A DNA stretch of 64,000 nucleotides from Phycisphaerae bacterium RAS2 (lineage in GTDB: Bacteria > Planctomycetota > Phycisphaerae > UBA1845 > UTPLA1). Location: assembly GCA_007753915.1 (NCBI GenBank), contig CP036352.1, forward strand, positions 2,356,001-2,420,000, read 5' to 3'. The translations under genes and the position numbers were made by a program. Every line of letters starts with the position of its first letter. Within the stretch, counting starts at the first letter, position 1. The notes beneath the pieces are model-generated. The model made no database searches. It saw only the letters and a program-made list of their open reading frames with translations, and was not told the DNA's origin. Of the stretch, positions 55,923 to 64,000 are shown piece by piece.

Positions 55923-56168
55923 TCATACGAGTGGATGAGAACCTCTACGAAGGGAGAGGATGTCAGCAAGACGTCCAACTTGAGATCGTCCGTGGCAGTC
56001 GATCGCACCACCTCCCTTTCGCGAGTCATTCAGTCCGGCGGCTCATTGAAGCTGCTCTTCGATTGGCACCTTCGTCACAAGTTACTCCTAGCCTCATGGC
56101 GTCTCTCCCATTGCTCTTTGCACCCGTTGACATCCCCCAATCCTCCGCCAATACTCTCCCCGCAGTTT

Positions 56169-56241
56169 GCCCCCATCGTCTAGAGGCCTAGGACACCGGC
56201 TTTTCATGTCGGCGACCGGGGTTCGAATCCCCGTGGGGGTG
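56169..56241 (+). tRNA. tRNA-Glu (anticodon TTC)
   Basis: A cloverleaf beginning GCCCCCATCGTCTAGAGGCC with anticodon loop TTTTCAT (anticodon TTC, Glu) closed by CCGGC/GTCGG and T arm GGGGTTCGAATCCCC. The acceptor pairs GCCCCCA with TGGGGGT, giving a G1-U72 wobble; discriminator G73 fits glutamate tRNA. CCA is not encoded. Confidence 0.95.
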
Positions 56242-56404
56242 GTTTCTTCACCGGTTTTTCCCTATCTGCGGGCCATTCCCCAAGTTACTGCGTTTTTTTG
56301 CTTACCGCTTTTTCCAATCGCGGCTATGATGACGGACGGATTGGCGGCGCGGTCTCGTCGGACCGGGGCGCGCCCCTTCTGCCCGTACATTCCAGGAGCA
56401 CCGA

Positions 56405-58315
56405 TTGGAACTGCCACGTCGCAAAACAGATGACATCTATCTTCCGGACGGCGAATTCCAGGCCATCCTCAATCGGCTGCGACAGCGCACGGACGCGCAC
56501 GATCTCAACATCGGCATCGTCTATGCGTTCGACTTTCGCACGCGCATGCTGCCCTACTGGTACGCCGACAAGCGCATGGCTCCGGCCTGCGTACGAATTC
56601 TCGCAGACTGCCTCGCTGCCGCCGGTTTCCGCAACGTGCGCGTCGTTCTCCAGCAGTGGACGCCGAACTTCACACCCAGCCTCGCGCGCCTGAACGGCCG
56701 ACCGCTCGATATGCTGCTCGTCTCGGCGATGCAGATTCACGCCGAGCCGGCCTACGACATGATCCGCGAAGCGCATGCCATGGGCGTGCGTCGGCCGCTG
56801 ATCCTCGCGGGCGGGCCGAAGGCGGTGTACGAGCCGACCGACTATTTCGAGCTTGGCCCGCAGCCGGGCGTCGGCGCGGATTGCGTCTCCACCGGCGAGG
56901 GCTACGTGTTCCTCGCTTTGCTGGAGCGCATCCTGGAGATGCTGCGCCCCGGCGAGAAACCGCTGGCAGGCTTCGAGCGCGCTCGACGCTGCGGCTCGTT
57001 GAAAGACATTCCGGGGCTGGTGTATCTCGACCCTTCGCGCCCGGCCGACAAGCCCATCGCGGTCAACACCGGCGTGCAACGGCTGCTGCGCGACCTCGAC
57101 GAAATGCCCATGCCGGACGCGGGCTATCGCCTGCTCGAGCCACCGCACAAGAAGCAGACGCTCGCTCCGCAACCCTTCCCGGCGCACAAGGTCGGCAAGG
57201 TCTCGATGGTCTCGTCGGTCATCTCAACGCAGGGCTGCAAGTTCGCCTGTTCGTACTGCCCGATCCCGGCGCTGAATCAGCGCACGTGGCGGCACAAGAG
57301 CCCCGCGCGGCTCGCCGCCGAAATCAAGCACATTTACGAGAACTTCGGCATCAAGGAATTCTTCAGCACCGACGACAATTTCTTCAACACGCGCAGCACC
57401 GTCGTCGATCTCATGACCGCCATGGCCAACACGACGACGCGCGGCCGGCCGCTCGGCGAAGTCATCCGCTTCTACACCGAAGCGACCGAGTACGACGTGC
57501 ACAAGAACATGGACATCCTGCCGCTTTGCAGGAAGGGCGGCATGGCGGCGATCTGGTTCGGCATCGAGGACATCACCGCCGAGCTGGTCAACAAGGGCCA
57601 GACGCCCGGTAAGACGACGGAAGTCTATGAGCGCCTGCGCAGCTTCGGAATCGAGCCGATGGCCATGATGATCCACAACGACCATCAGCCGCTGCGCTCG
57701 CCGCCCGGCACGCTCGAAGGCGTCATCAACCAGGCGCATTACATGTTCGAGAAAGGCGCCGTGTCGTATCAATGCACCTACCTCGGCCCGGCCGTCGGCA
57801 CGGTCGATTTCGAAGCCGCCGCGAAGGGCCGCGTCATCTACAAATCAGTCGGTGGCGAGCCGATTCCGCAGGCCTTTCAGGACGGTAACCACGTCGCTGC
57901 GTCGCGCCACCCGCGCCCGTGGGAGCGGCAGCTCAACATCATTCGCGCCTACTCGGCGTTCTACAACCCGATCAACGTGCTGCGCATCATCGGCAACTGG
58001 CGAAACGACCGTCTGTCGGCGCGCCGGCTGCTGTTCCAAGTGATCGGCCTCATCGGCATCGCCCTCACCGCACCGGCCTTGTGGAAATGGTCGCGCAAAC
58101 TCAAGCGCGGTCCGATTGAAGTCTGGGACGGCCTCCAACGCGCCCGCATTCCCATGATCGACGCCGAGGAGGGCCACGAAGTCAGTTGGGGCATTGAGTT
58201 CCTGCCCAATCCCGAGCTGCCACAAAAGGGCGAGCGCCGCGCCGTCCGTGAGACATCGTCGTTCCGCGATGCCGAACGAAAGATGGAGCGCGAGTCGGAA
58301 GCGGTCACGGTCTGA
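56405..58315 (+). CDS. Radical SAM protein with cobalamin-binding-like N-terminal domain
   Basis: The 636-residue protein has an N-terminal Rossmann-like region (about 30-200, DMLLVSAMQIHAEPAYDMIR and RRPLILAGGPKAVYEP) of the B12-binding-like type and a radical SAM barrel (about 270-520) with the cluster motif CKFACSYCPI, preceded by VISTQG. The C-terminal part has a membrane-like segment LLFQVIGLIGIALTAPAL. No DxHxxG cobalamin motif is seen. The start is a TTG at 56405 with CCAGGAG upstream; the next ATG lies inside the domain. The substrate cannot be read. Confidence 0.9.
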   Translation: MELPRRKTDDIYLPDGEFQAILNRLRQRTDAHDLNIGIVYAFDFRTRMLPYWYADKRMAPACVRILADCLAAAGFRNVRVVLQQWTPNFTPSLARLNGRPLDMLLVSAMQIHAEPAYDMIREAHAMGVRRPLILAGGPKAVYEPTDYFELGPQPGVGADCVSTGEGYVFLALLERILEMLRPGEKPLAGFERARRCGSLKDIPGLVYLDPSRPADKPIAVNTGVQRLLRDLDEMPMPDAGYRLLEPPHKKQTLAPQPFPAHKVGKVSMVSSVISTQGCKFACSYCPIPALNQRTWRHKSPARLAAEIKHIYENFGIKEFFSTDDNFFNTRSTVVDLMTAMANTTTRGRPLGEVIRFYTEATEYDVHKNMDILPLCRKGGMAAIWFGIEDITAELVNKGQTPGKTTEVYERLRSFGIEPMAMMIHNDHQPLRSPPGTLEGVINQAHYMFEKGAVSYQCTYLGPAVGTVDFEAAAKGRVIYKSVGGEPIPQAFQDGNHVAASRHPRPWERQLNIIRAYSAFYNPINVLRIIGNWRNDRLSARRLLFQVIGLIGIALTAPALWKWSRKLKRGPIEVWDGLQRARIPMIDAEEGHEVSWGIEFLPNPELPQKGERRAVRETSSFRDAERKMERESEAVTV

Positions 58316-58372
58316 CACGACTCACACGCGGATGACCGCGAGCGCGTCCCCGTTGCCGCTATCATTCACGTC

Positions 58373-59974
58373 ATGGTTGATGCAACTCCTCCAGGGCAAC
58401 CGCGCGGGTTTCGCGCGGCGCGACTCGTCATCACGCTGATCGCACTGGCGGCCGCGCTCATCACCGGCCTCTGGTGGTATGTCGGCCGCGTCGGGTCCAC
58501 GCCGCTGGAACGGTGGATCGGCAAACAGATCGTCGCGGCCATCGAGCAGCACATCACGCCGCGCGTCACCTATTCCGATCTCGACTACCAGGCTCCGCTG
58601 ACAGTCGTGATCGACGATCTCGCACTGCTCAATGGCGAAGAGCGTATCCTCGCGGTCCACCGCGCGACGCTCTCGCTCGCCGAGATTCCTCGAGAAGGTC
58701 AACCGGTTCAGATCCGCGAGATCGACCTCGACCGCCCCATCCTTCGATTCGTGGCCGACGAGAACGGTCGCATGTCAGGCTGGAGCAACTTTTCGCGATC
58801 GCGCGGCCCGACCGCTAGCGCACCGTCGCAGCCCAGGCTCTCGCCCGCCGCCGGTGCGATCCCGCGCTTGAGCGACCTCCTCGTTCTGCGACAGGCGTCG
58901 ATCCGACAGGGCCGCATTCTCTATGACGCCGGGCCGGGCCATCCCGCCATGATCCTCCCGGGCATCGAGCTGTTTCTCGCCACGCCGCCCGCCGCGACCG
59001 GCGACGGCTGGTACGAATGCGACGGGCACCTTGACCGCGCGCCGCAGATGAGCCTGCGATTTGACACGCGCGTCAACATCAACACGGGCGACCTGAACCT
59101 TCAAAGTGTCCGCCTCGATGCCGCGCTCGATGAAGCGACCTACAACACCATGCCACCGGCCGTGCAGCGGTTTCTAGCGGACCGCAACATTCGCGGGCGG
59201 CTCGCACTCACCGCCAAAGGCAACGTGCCGCTTGGGCAGGCAATGGATGCCGCGATCGATGTGGAGGCCGACTTCGACCGCGTCTATTTCACGCTCGGCG
59301 AAACAGCATGGCCCGCCGAACGGATCGACCTGGATGTGTCGCTCGCCGATCGCCGGCTCCGCACCGCTTGCGAGGCGCGATTGCTCGGCGGCGCGGCGAA
59401 CGTGCGAACTCGCCTGCGCCTCGACGGCAACCGCGACTTTGATGCTCAATGGCAGGCGGCCGGAGTCCGGCTCGAGGAGACACTCCGCATCGCGCAGGGA
59501 CGCACCCCGAAGTATTCCGGCCGAACCAACTTGCAGGGAAATGCGCAGGGCACGTTGGGGCCGGTCGTGACGGCGTCCGGTGCAGGTCGTGTCGAGATCA
59601 CCGAGGGCGTGCTGATCGCGCTGCCGATTCTCGCTGAACTGCATGCCCTGATCGGTGGCCCGCGCCCCGCGCCCGACGGCACGACGAAAGGCGGGACCGA
59701 TCACGCATCGCTCGACTTCCGAATTACGCCGACCCATTTCAACGTGACCGACATCGAGGTCGTCTCCACGCTCGCCGCCATGAAAGGATCGGGGCGCATT
59801 TACTTTGACGGCCGGCTCGATCTGCTCGTCAACGCCGGACCGCTCAAGCGCCTGGAAAAACTGCTCGGCCCCATCGGCTCGCTGCTCGGCACGATCACCG
59901 ACCGCGTCGCGCCTTATCAAATCCGCGGCGTCATCGGCAACCCCTCCGTTTCCGTCCGCCCGCTCGGCTTGTAG
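58373..59974 (+). CDS. AsmA-like membrane-anchored protein
   Basis: The 533-residue protein has an N-terminal membrane helix (LVITLIALAAALITGLWWYV) and then a long beta-rich region of the AsmA/TamB type: repeated strands such as RAPQMSLRFDTRVNINTGDL and RIYFDGRLDLLVNAGPLKRL. Such proteins span the periplasm and are thought to move lipids between membranes or assist outer-membrane assembly. It follows the radical SAM gene by 57 bp on the same strand. The family call is by pattern. Confidence 0.75.
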   Translation: MVDATPPGQPRGFRAARLVITLIALAAALITGLWWYVGRVGSTPLERWIGKQIVAAIEQHITPRVTYSDLDYQAPLTVVIDDLALLNGEERILAVHRATLSLAEIPREGQPVQIREIDLDRPILRFVADENGRMSGWSNFSRSRGPTASAPSQPRLSPAAGAIPRLSDLLVLRQASIRQGRILYDAGPGHPAMILPGIELFLATPPAATGDGWYECDGHLDRAPQMSLRFDTRVNINTGDLNLQSVRLDAALDEATYNTMPPAVQRFLADRNIRGRLALTAKGNVPLGQAMDAAIDVEADFDRVYFTLGETAWPAERIDLDVSLADRRLRTACEARLLGGAANVRTRLRLDGNRDFDAQWQAAGVRLEETLRIAQGRTPKYSGRTNLQGNAQGTLGPVVTASGAGRVEITEGVLIALPILAELHALIGGPRPAPDGTTKGGTDHASLDFRITPTHFNVTDIEVVSTLAAMKGSGRIYFDGRLDLLVNAGPLKRLEKLLGPIGSLLGTITDRVAPYQIRGVIGNPSVSVRPLGL

Positions 59975-59977
59975 CGC

Positions 59978-60523
59978 TCACCCGCCGCAACTGCCGCCGG
60001 TTTCGATGATCTGGAACGGCTGGCTCGGTTGTGGATTGCCCGGGGCGGAGAGAACTTCACTCGCCCACGTTCCGCAATCGGGTCCGCCGTCGGCCCAGCG
60101 AAGGATGACCGTGTCGCCGCAATGGAATTGATACCCGATCTGGCCGCCGAACTTCTGATCCTGCAACTGAAGCGACTCAACGGTGTCACCGAATCGCCAG
60201 CCGCAAAGGCCGATCATGAACTGCGGCGAGGCGTTGGTGCAGTCGCCCTCGGCGCCGCCGATCTGGCGCGTCGTAAACGCGTACGACTCCCCCGGCGCCA
60301 GCACCGGCGGCTGCTCGATGAACCGATGCGGCTGATTCTCCAATCCGAGCGAGCACAAGCCGAGGTTTCCCGCGACGTAGCGCGAGGCGCTGGTGTTGAC
60401 CAGGTAGACTCGAACGCTCCCCGGATCGCTCGCGAACAGGCTGAACCACTGCTCGGTGCAACCTCCGGTCAGCAGGAGAATCGCCACTAATCCCGCCGCA
60501 ACGATTAAGACGTGCTTCTTCAT
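59978..60523 (-). CDS. Predicted lipoprotein of unknown function
   Basis: The 181-residue protein has a lipoprotein signal (MKKHVLIVAAGLVAILLLTG then GC). The body has several Cys (LGLCSLGL, GDCTNASP, FHCGDTVI, DCGTWASE, GGSCGG) that suggest disulfide bonds. No known domain is visible. ATG 60523 was chosen over GTG 60532 because it follows GGAG at usual distance. It converges on the AsmA-like gene, 3 bp apart. Confidence 0.75.
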   Translation of the reverse strand: MKKHVLIVAAGLVAILLLTGGCTEQWFSLFASDPGSVRVYLVNTSASRYVAGNLGLCSLGLENQPHRFIEQPPVLAPGESYAFTTRQIGGAEGDCTNASPQFMIGLCGWRFGDTVESLQLQDQKFGGQIGYQFHCGDTVILRWADGGPDCGTWASEVLSAPGNPQPSQPFQIIETGGSCGG

Positions 60524-60731
60524 GATGTCCACTCCACAAACGCGGACGGGTCATCGCAGGCACAATGAAATCCCCATCGCACCCGCTCCGCCGCGATACC
60601 CTGCAAACGGGCAATCCCCGTGCCGCAACCGCCGGGCACGTTGAACACGCGATGTGGAATCCGGCGCGGCCCTGCGAAACTTTCGCCCAACTGCCGAACA
60701 CCCGCTAAGATCGCGTGCGGGAGGTGCCTGG

Positions 60732-61016
60732 ATGGCGCGTTACAGCGGCGAAGTGGCTCGCGACTGCGAGAAGTGCGACGAGCCTTTGCAATTCGCGCTC
60801 GGAATCGACACCGAAAGGGAGACCCTGCGTGCGCAACATTTCGGCCCCGGCGGGCCGCAGAACGTGGTGGTTTCGGACTGGTCGGCGCAGCTGGTCACCG
60901 AGGCGCAAGTCGTGTTGAGCGTGTCATTTGCGTGTCCAATGTGCGGCGGGGTGCAGGCCGCCCACGTGACCTGTCGGCGCGTACCCTCGCCCGGGGAAGA
61001 CACACATTTTGGATGA
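60732..61016 (+). CDS. Small protein with two CxxC motifs
   Basis: The 94-residue protein has CEKC near the start and CPMC near the end, which may form one zinc site between two strands. The middle contains FGPGGPQNVVVSDWSAQLVT. No family is recognised. GGGAGGTG precedes the ATG at good distance. It lies 146 bp upstream of the cold-shock gene on the same strand but is separated by the csp promoter. Confidence 0.7.
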   Translation: MARYSGEVARDCEKCDEPLQFALGIDTERETLRAQHFGPGGPQNVVVSDWSAQLVTEAQVVLSVSFACPMCGGVQAAHVTCRRVPSPGEDTHFG

Positions 61017-61026
61017 CCTGCGTCCA

Positions 61027-61055
61027 TTGACGCGCCTGTGGAAATATCCGATACT
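61027..61055 (+). promoter_or_regulatory. Predicted promoter of the cold-shock gene
   Basis: TTGACG (61027-61032), 17 bp, GATACT (61050-61055). A start near 61062 gives a leader of about 100 bases, a length typical of cold-shock mRNA leaders. Confidence 0.65.
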
Positions 61056-61162
61056 TGCCCTGTTCGGTGGTCTCGTTCGACACCTGTTGAACGTTTCGAA
61101 GCAGTGTTTGTTTTGAGGACACGTGCCGGCCGGGGCCCCCCAAGAAGTTGAGGTTTGGTAGC

Positions 61163-61366
61163 ATGCCGCAAGGTACAGTGAAGTGGTTTAACGACTCGAA
61201 GGGTTTTGGCTTCATCGCCACCGATGATGGCCAGGATGTCTTCGTCCACCAGAGCGAAATCAAGATGGACGGATATCGCCGTCTGGACGAGGGCGCTCGC
61301 GTCGAGTTCGAGGTGACCCAAGGCCCCAAGGGCATGAAGGCCACCGAAGTCAAACTGGTCCAGTAA
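61163..61366 (+). CDS. Cold-shock domain protein CspA family
   Basis: The 67-residue OB-fold protein has both RNP motifs, KGFGFIA and DVFVHQS, plus GTVKWFND and [13 protein letters not shown]. Csp proteins bind single-stranded RNA and DNA and relax mRNA structure. GAGGT lies upstream of ATG 61163; the leader is long and the gene ends in a strong terminator. Confidence 0.97.
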   Translation: MPQGTVKWFNDSKGFGFIATDDGQDVFVHQSEIKMDGYRRLDEGARVEFEVTQGPKGMKATEVKLVQ

Positions 61367-61397
61367 GTCGATCCCAGCGATCGCTGAAGTATCCATG

Positions 61398-61431
61398 GAC
61401 ACCGTCGCACATCGCGGCGGTGTCTTTTTTT
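61398..61431 (+). terminator. Intrinsic terminator of the cold-shock gene
   Basis: GACACCG (61398-61404), a 13-base loop, CGGTGTC (61418-61424) and seven Ts (61425-61431). It ends 5 bp before the stop of the converging photolyase gene. Confidence 0.92.
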
Positions 61432-61435
61432 GTGC

Positions 61436-62848
61436 CTATCGCGCCGCTTTGAAGAACGCCAGCGCCGCCTTCCTTGCCTCCGCATGATCGACGATCGGCG
61501 ACGGATAATCGCGGCCGATTCGGCACCGCGCAGCGCCTTGCGCCGCCTCACCGGCTTTCCACGGTTCATGGATGGCTCGATCATCGAACCCCGCCAGCTC
61601 CTGCACGTGCGTTCGAATGAACGCCCCGTCCGGGTCGAATCGCTGCGATTGCGCGACGGGGTTGAAGATTCGAAAATACGGCTGGGCATCCAGGCCAATG
61701 GACGCCGCCCACTGCCAGCCGCCGACGTTTTGTGAGAGGTCGTAATCGAGCAACCGCCGGGCGAAGTAGCGCTCTCCCCATCGCCAATCCACCAGCAAGT
61801 GCTTTGTCAGGAACGACGCCGTGACCATGCGCAGCCGATTGTGCATGTAGCCCGTGGCGTTGAGCTGCCGCATGCCCGCGTCGACGAAGGGGTAGCCGGT
61901 TCGGCCCTCGCACCACGCGTCAAACATCCGTCGATCGCGCCGCCACGGAAGCTCGGCGAACTTCCGTTGAATCGGCTCGGTCTGGGTGTGCGGAAAGTGA
62001 TGCAGGACCATGTTGTAGAATTCGCGCCAGATCAACTCGTCGATCCATTTCTCCGCGCCGGGAGAACCGACCTCGCGCGCGACGCGAATCGCATGGCGAA
62101 TCGAAATGGTTCCAAATCGCAAATGCGGACTGATGAACGACACGCCGCGTTGCGCGGGGAAATCGCGCGCGGACCCGTACTCGCCAATTCGTGTCAGGAA
62201 CGCGTCAAGCGTCCTTCTCCCCGCCTTGGTCCCGCCGGGCCATTTCAAGTCGCTCTTGGCGAAACCCAGGTCCTCCAGCCCCCACGCGTCGCTCTTTACG
62301 CTCGCCGGCGGCATCGCCAGGCGCTTCAAATCGGCCCGCACCGACCGCTCGGACAAATCATCGTCCGTCAGCCTCGCCCGCCATGCGTTGCGATAAGGCG
62401 TATAGACCTGAAACGGCCGCCCCGCCGCCGTCAGGACTTCATCCTGTTCGAAAATGACGTGATCCTTGGCGGTTTCCAGCCTCCGGCCCCGCTCCGCAAG
62501 CGCCCGGCGCACGCGCTCATCGCGTTTACGCCGCGCCGGTTCGTAATCATGGCTGGCAAAGACCGCGTTCACATTCAATTCGTCCGCCAGTGCGGAAATG
62601 GCCTCGCTCGCGCGCCCGTGACGCACAATCAAGCGCGACCCCGCGGCTCGCAACGCGGCATCGATCTCGCTGATGCATTGATGAATGAAATCGACGCGCC
62701 GGTCGTCGCGGTCCTCGAGGTGTTCGAGGATCTCACGGTCAAAGACGAAACAGGCAAAGACGCGATCGCACGCACCCACTGCACGTCCCAGCGCTGCGTT
62801 GTCTTCAAGCCGCAGGTCGCGCCGCAACCAGACGAGACCGGTGCTCAT
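61436..62848 (-). CDS. phr: Deoxyribodipyrimidine photolyase
   Basis: The 470-residue protein has the N-terminal antenna domain (LVWLRRDLRLEDNAALGRAV) and the FAD-binding domain with WIDELIWREFYNMVLHHFPH, the GYPFVDAGMRQLNATGYMHN stretch, RLLDYDLSQNVGGWQWAASI and DAQPYFRIFNP. It repairs cyclobutane pyrimidine dimers using blue light. The start overlaps the stop of the MerR-type regulator by four bases (ATGA at 62845-62848), so the two are one operon and the regulator probably controls photolyase expression. Confidence 0.96.
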   Translation of the reverse strand: MSTGLVWLRRDLRLEDNAALGRAVGACDRVFACFVFDREILEHLEDRDDRRVDFIHQCISEIDAALRAAGSRLIVRHGRASEAISALADELNVNAVFASHDYEPARRKRDERVRRALAERGRRLETAKDHVIFEQDEVLTAAGRPFQVYTPYRNAWRARLTDDDLSERSVRADLKRLAMPPASVKSDAWGLEDLGFAKSDLKWPGGTKAGRRTLDAFLTRIGEYGSARDFPAQRGVSFISPHLRFGTISIRHAIRVAREVGSPGAEKWIDELIWREFYNMVLHHFPHTQTEPIQRKFAELPWRRDRRMFDAWCEGRTGYPFVDAGMRQLNATGYMHNRLRMVTASFLTKHLLVDWRWGERYFARRLLDYDLSQNVGGWQWAASIGLDAQPYFRIFNPVAQSQRFDPDGAFIRTHVQELAGFDDRAIHEPWKAGEAAQGAARCRIGRDYPSPIVDHAEARKAALAFFKAAR

Positions 62849-63729
62849 TCACGAGCGCTCCGCGCACCCGTCGGATGCAGCGTTTCCACCAGACCGATTA
62901 GATGAGAAAGTGTGTCGCAATAGGCCGTGTACTTCATGCCCTGCCGAATGGGCTCTGTCAGCGCTCGACCACCGACGACAATTGGAACGCCCCGCGCGGC
63001 AGCCTCCTGCTGCAGCGCCGCGAAGTTCTTCAAGAACGCCTCCGGTGAGTCGATGTAACAGGAGCTGACCCATAGAAGTCGAGGCTGCACATCGCGGGAC
63101 GCAGCAATGAACGTCTCGACCGGCAGGCCGACGCCATAGCTGTCGGCTCTCCAACCCACCTCGCGCAGGACGAGGGCGACCATCGTCGTGGGGATGAAGT
63201 ACGGATCGTTGCCCAGCGTCGCGCCGATGGCGACCGGCGCGTCGTCCTCCACGGACGGCAGGATGCTCTGCAAATTGACCAGAGTCGTCTTGCACATTTC
63301 GCCCGCGCGGCGCTCCTTGTAGATCTCCGTGTGACCGTGCTGCCAGCGATCACCGATCTCGTGAAAGGCGCGCGCAATTAACTTGTCACAGATCTCGCAC
63401 GTCGTGTGGCCCGCCAGGTACAGGTCAAACGCCATGCGCCACACCGCGTCGCCATCCCCCGCCTCCAGTGCTTCGCGAAACGCCGGCGCCGCCCGTTCGA
63501 GCGATTGCTCGCCTCGGCCGGACGCCGCAGGCAGCCCGAGAATCTCCGGTCGCACCAGCTCGTGACCGCTCGCGCGCAGGTAGCGCACGACTCCCGCGAC
63601 GGTCAACCGTCGGTGGCCTCCTGCCGTGCGCGTCGCGGCAAACATCCCCTTGTCGGTCCAGCGCTTGACCGATGCCTCGCTGACACCGATTGCCTGTGCG
63701 ACCTGCTTTGGAGTTAGGACTTGTTTCAT
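62845..63729 (-). CDS. CarH/LitR-like MerR regulator with degenerate cobalamin-binding domain
   Basis: The 294-residue protein has an N-terminal MerR helix-turn-helix (residues 1-60: VSEASVKRWTDKGMFAATRT then AGGHRRL), a helical cap (about 75-155) and a Rossmann B12-binding-type domain (about 165-285). In CarH a W-x9-E-H motif and D-x-H-x-x-G hold adenosylcobalamin; here they read W129-x9-E139-R140 and D175-P-Y177-F-I-P180, so both His ligands are lost. The gene overlaps the photolyase gene. A light or other signal may be sensed without cobalamin; the fold assignment is by pattern. Confidence 0.88.
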   Translation of the reverse strand: MKQVLTPKQVAQAIGVSEASVKRWTDKGMFAATRTAGGHRRLTVAGVVRYLRASGHELVRPEILGLPAASGRGEQSLERAAPAFREALEAGDGDAVWRMAFDLYLAGHTTCEICDKLIARAFHEIGDRWQHGHTEIYKERRAGEMCKTTLVNLQSILPSVEDDAPVAIGATLGNDPYFIPTTMVALVLREVGWRADSYGVGLPVETFIAASRDVQPRLLWVSSCYIDSPEAFLKNFAALQQEAAARGVPIVVGGRALTEPIRQGMKYTAYCDTLSHLIGLVETLHPTGARSARE

Positions 63730-64000
63730 AAAATGAATGCTCTCATTGAATCAGGCTTCAACCCGATGACCCCAGGAGCATATGCACGATTTGAACGAAT
63801 ATCAACTTGGTATTGCTTTCGAAGAAGGCGGGCGATCACCGGAAAGCACATATTTATAGTATTGAAAACAAGTTAAGAGCGATCATGGCCAAGAACTTAA
63901 TTTTCGATTGAACGATTTGATTACTTTTCAGCGGTCACCGAGCACTCGCTTGAATTAGCAAGGAAGGTTTGCGCCGACGTCGAAACGTGTTCGTAGAGCG
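63730..64000. other. AT-richer upstream region of the regulator/photolyase operon
   Basis: It holds AATGA-N6-TCATT (63732-63747), 3 bp upstream of the regulator start, a possible operator. The rest is markedly richer in A and T than its surroundings. A 25-codon frame at 63782 lacks spacing for its AGGAG and is not called. Confidence 0.4.

Noticed and set aside
63782-63859. A 25-codon frame after AGGAG near the window end
   Set aside because: Only three bases separate AGGAG from the ATG, and the product has no recognisable feature.

Overview
The window looks like a GC-rich chromosome segment from a planctomycete (PVC group). The evidence is a dockerin-like Ca-binding tail on several secreted proteins, a PEP-CTERM protein, a prepilin-like protein ending in the planctomycete-type H-x9-DG motif, an ECF sigma factor overlapping a large Ser/Thr kinase, and many lipoproteins. 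No rRNA is present, so the genus cannot be set from this sequence.

Positions 1-13,500 form a defence island. It opens with the end of hsdS, followed by a two-gene Kiwa system (kwaA, kwaB) and hsdR, each joined to the next by an ATGA stop/start overlap, so Kiwa sits inside a type I restriction operon. Converging on it is a leftward nucleotidyltransferase-like/XRE pair plus a small conserved gene. Divergent from that pair is a complete type III CBASS operon (cdnC, HORMA cap7, TRIP13-like cap6, nucC). The 180 bp between them hold two good divergent promoters whose -35 boxes lie in one perfect palindrome, so the XRE protein could control both. NucC has Arg in place of its catalytic Lys. Then come a zinc-ribbon/HEPN protein, a REP-associated tyrosine transposase flanked by its palindromes, and small cargo genes (DUF1801, ankyrin, unknown).

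Positions 13,600-25,300 carry sdhB with a His-rich N-terminus, two small heat-shock proteins, a REC-GAF-HD-GYP regulator, tatA, a small envelope-polysaccharide group (CapK-like ligase, polyprenyl glycosylphosphotransferase), lipoproteins, a VanZ-like protein and an orphan ParA. Positions 25,600-46,200 hold an aminotransferase/sulfotransferase pair, a HtrA protease next to a probable pseudoprotease, secreted proteins, katG, an AmpG-like transporter, tRNA-Ala(CGC), ilvC, a TPR protein, a SpoIIE-type phosphatase and a MutS2 lacking its Smr domain.

Positions 46,200-64,000 hold a pilin-like/PQQ-propeller pair, a cobalamin riboswitch with terminator upstream of a PEP-CTERM surface protein, a YadA-head-like lipoprotein divergent from a sigma/kinase pair, tRNA-Glu(TTC), a radical SAM protein, an AsmA-like protein, a cold-shock gene with promoter and terminator, and a photolyase overlapping a CarH-like MerR regulator whose cobalamin ligands are missing.
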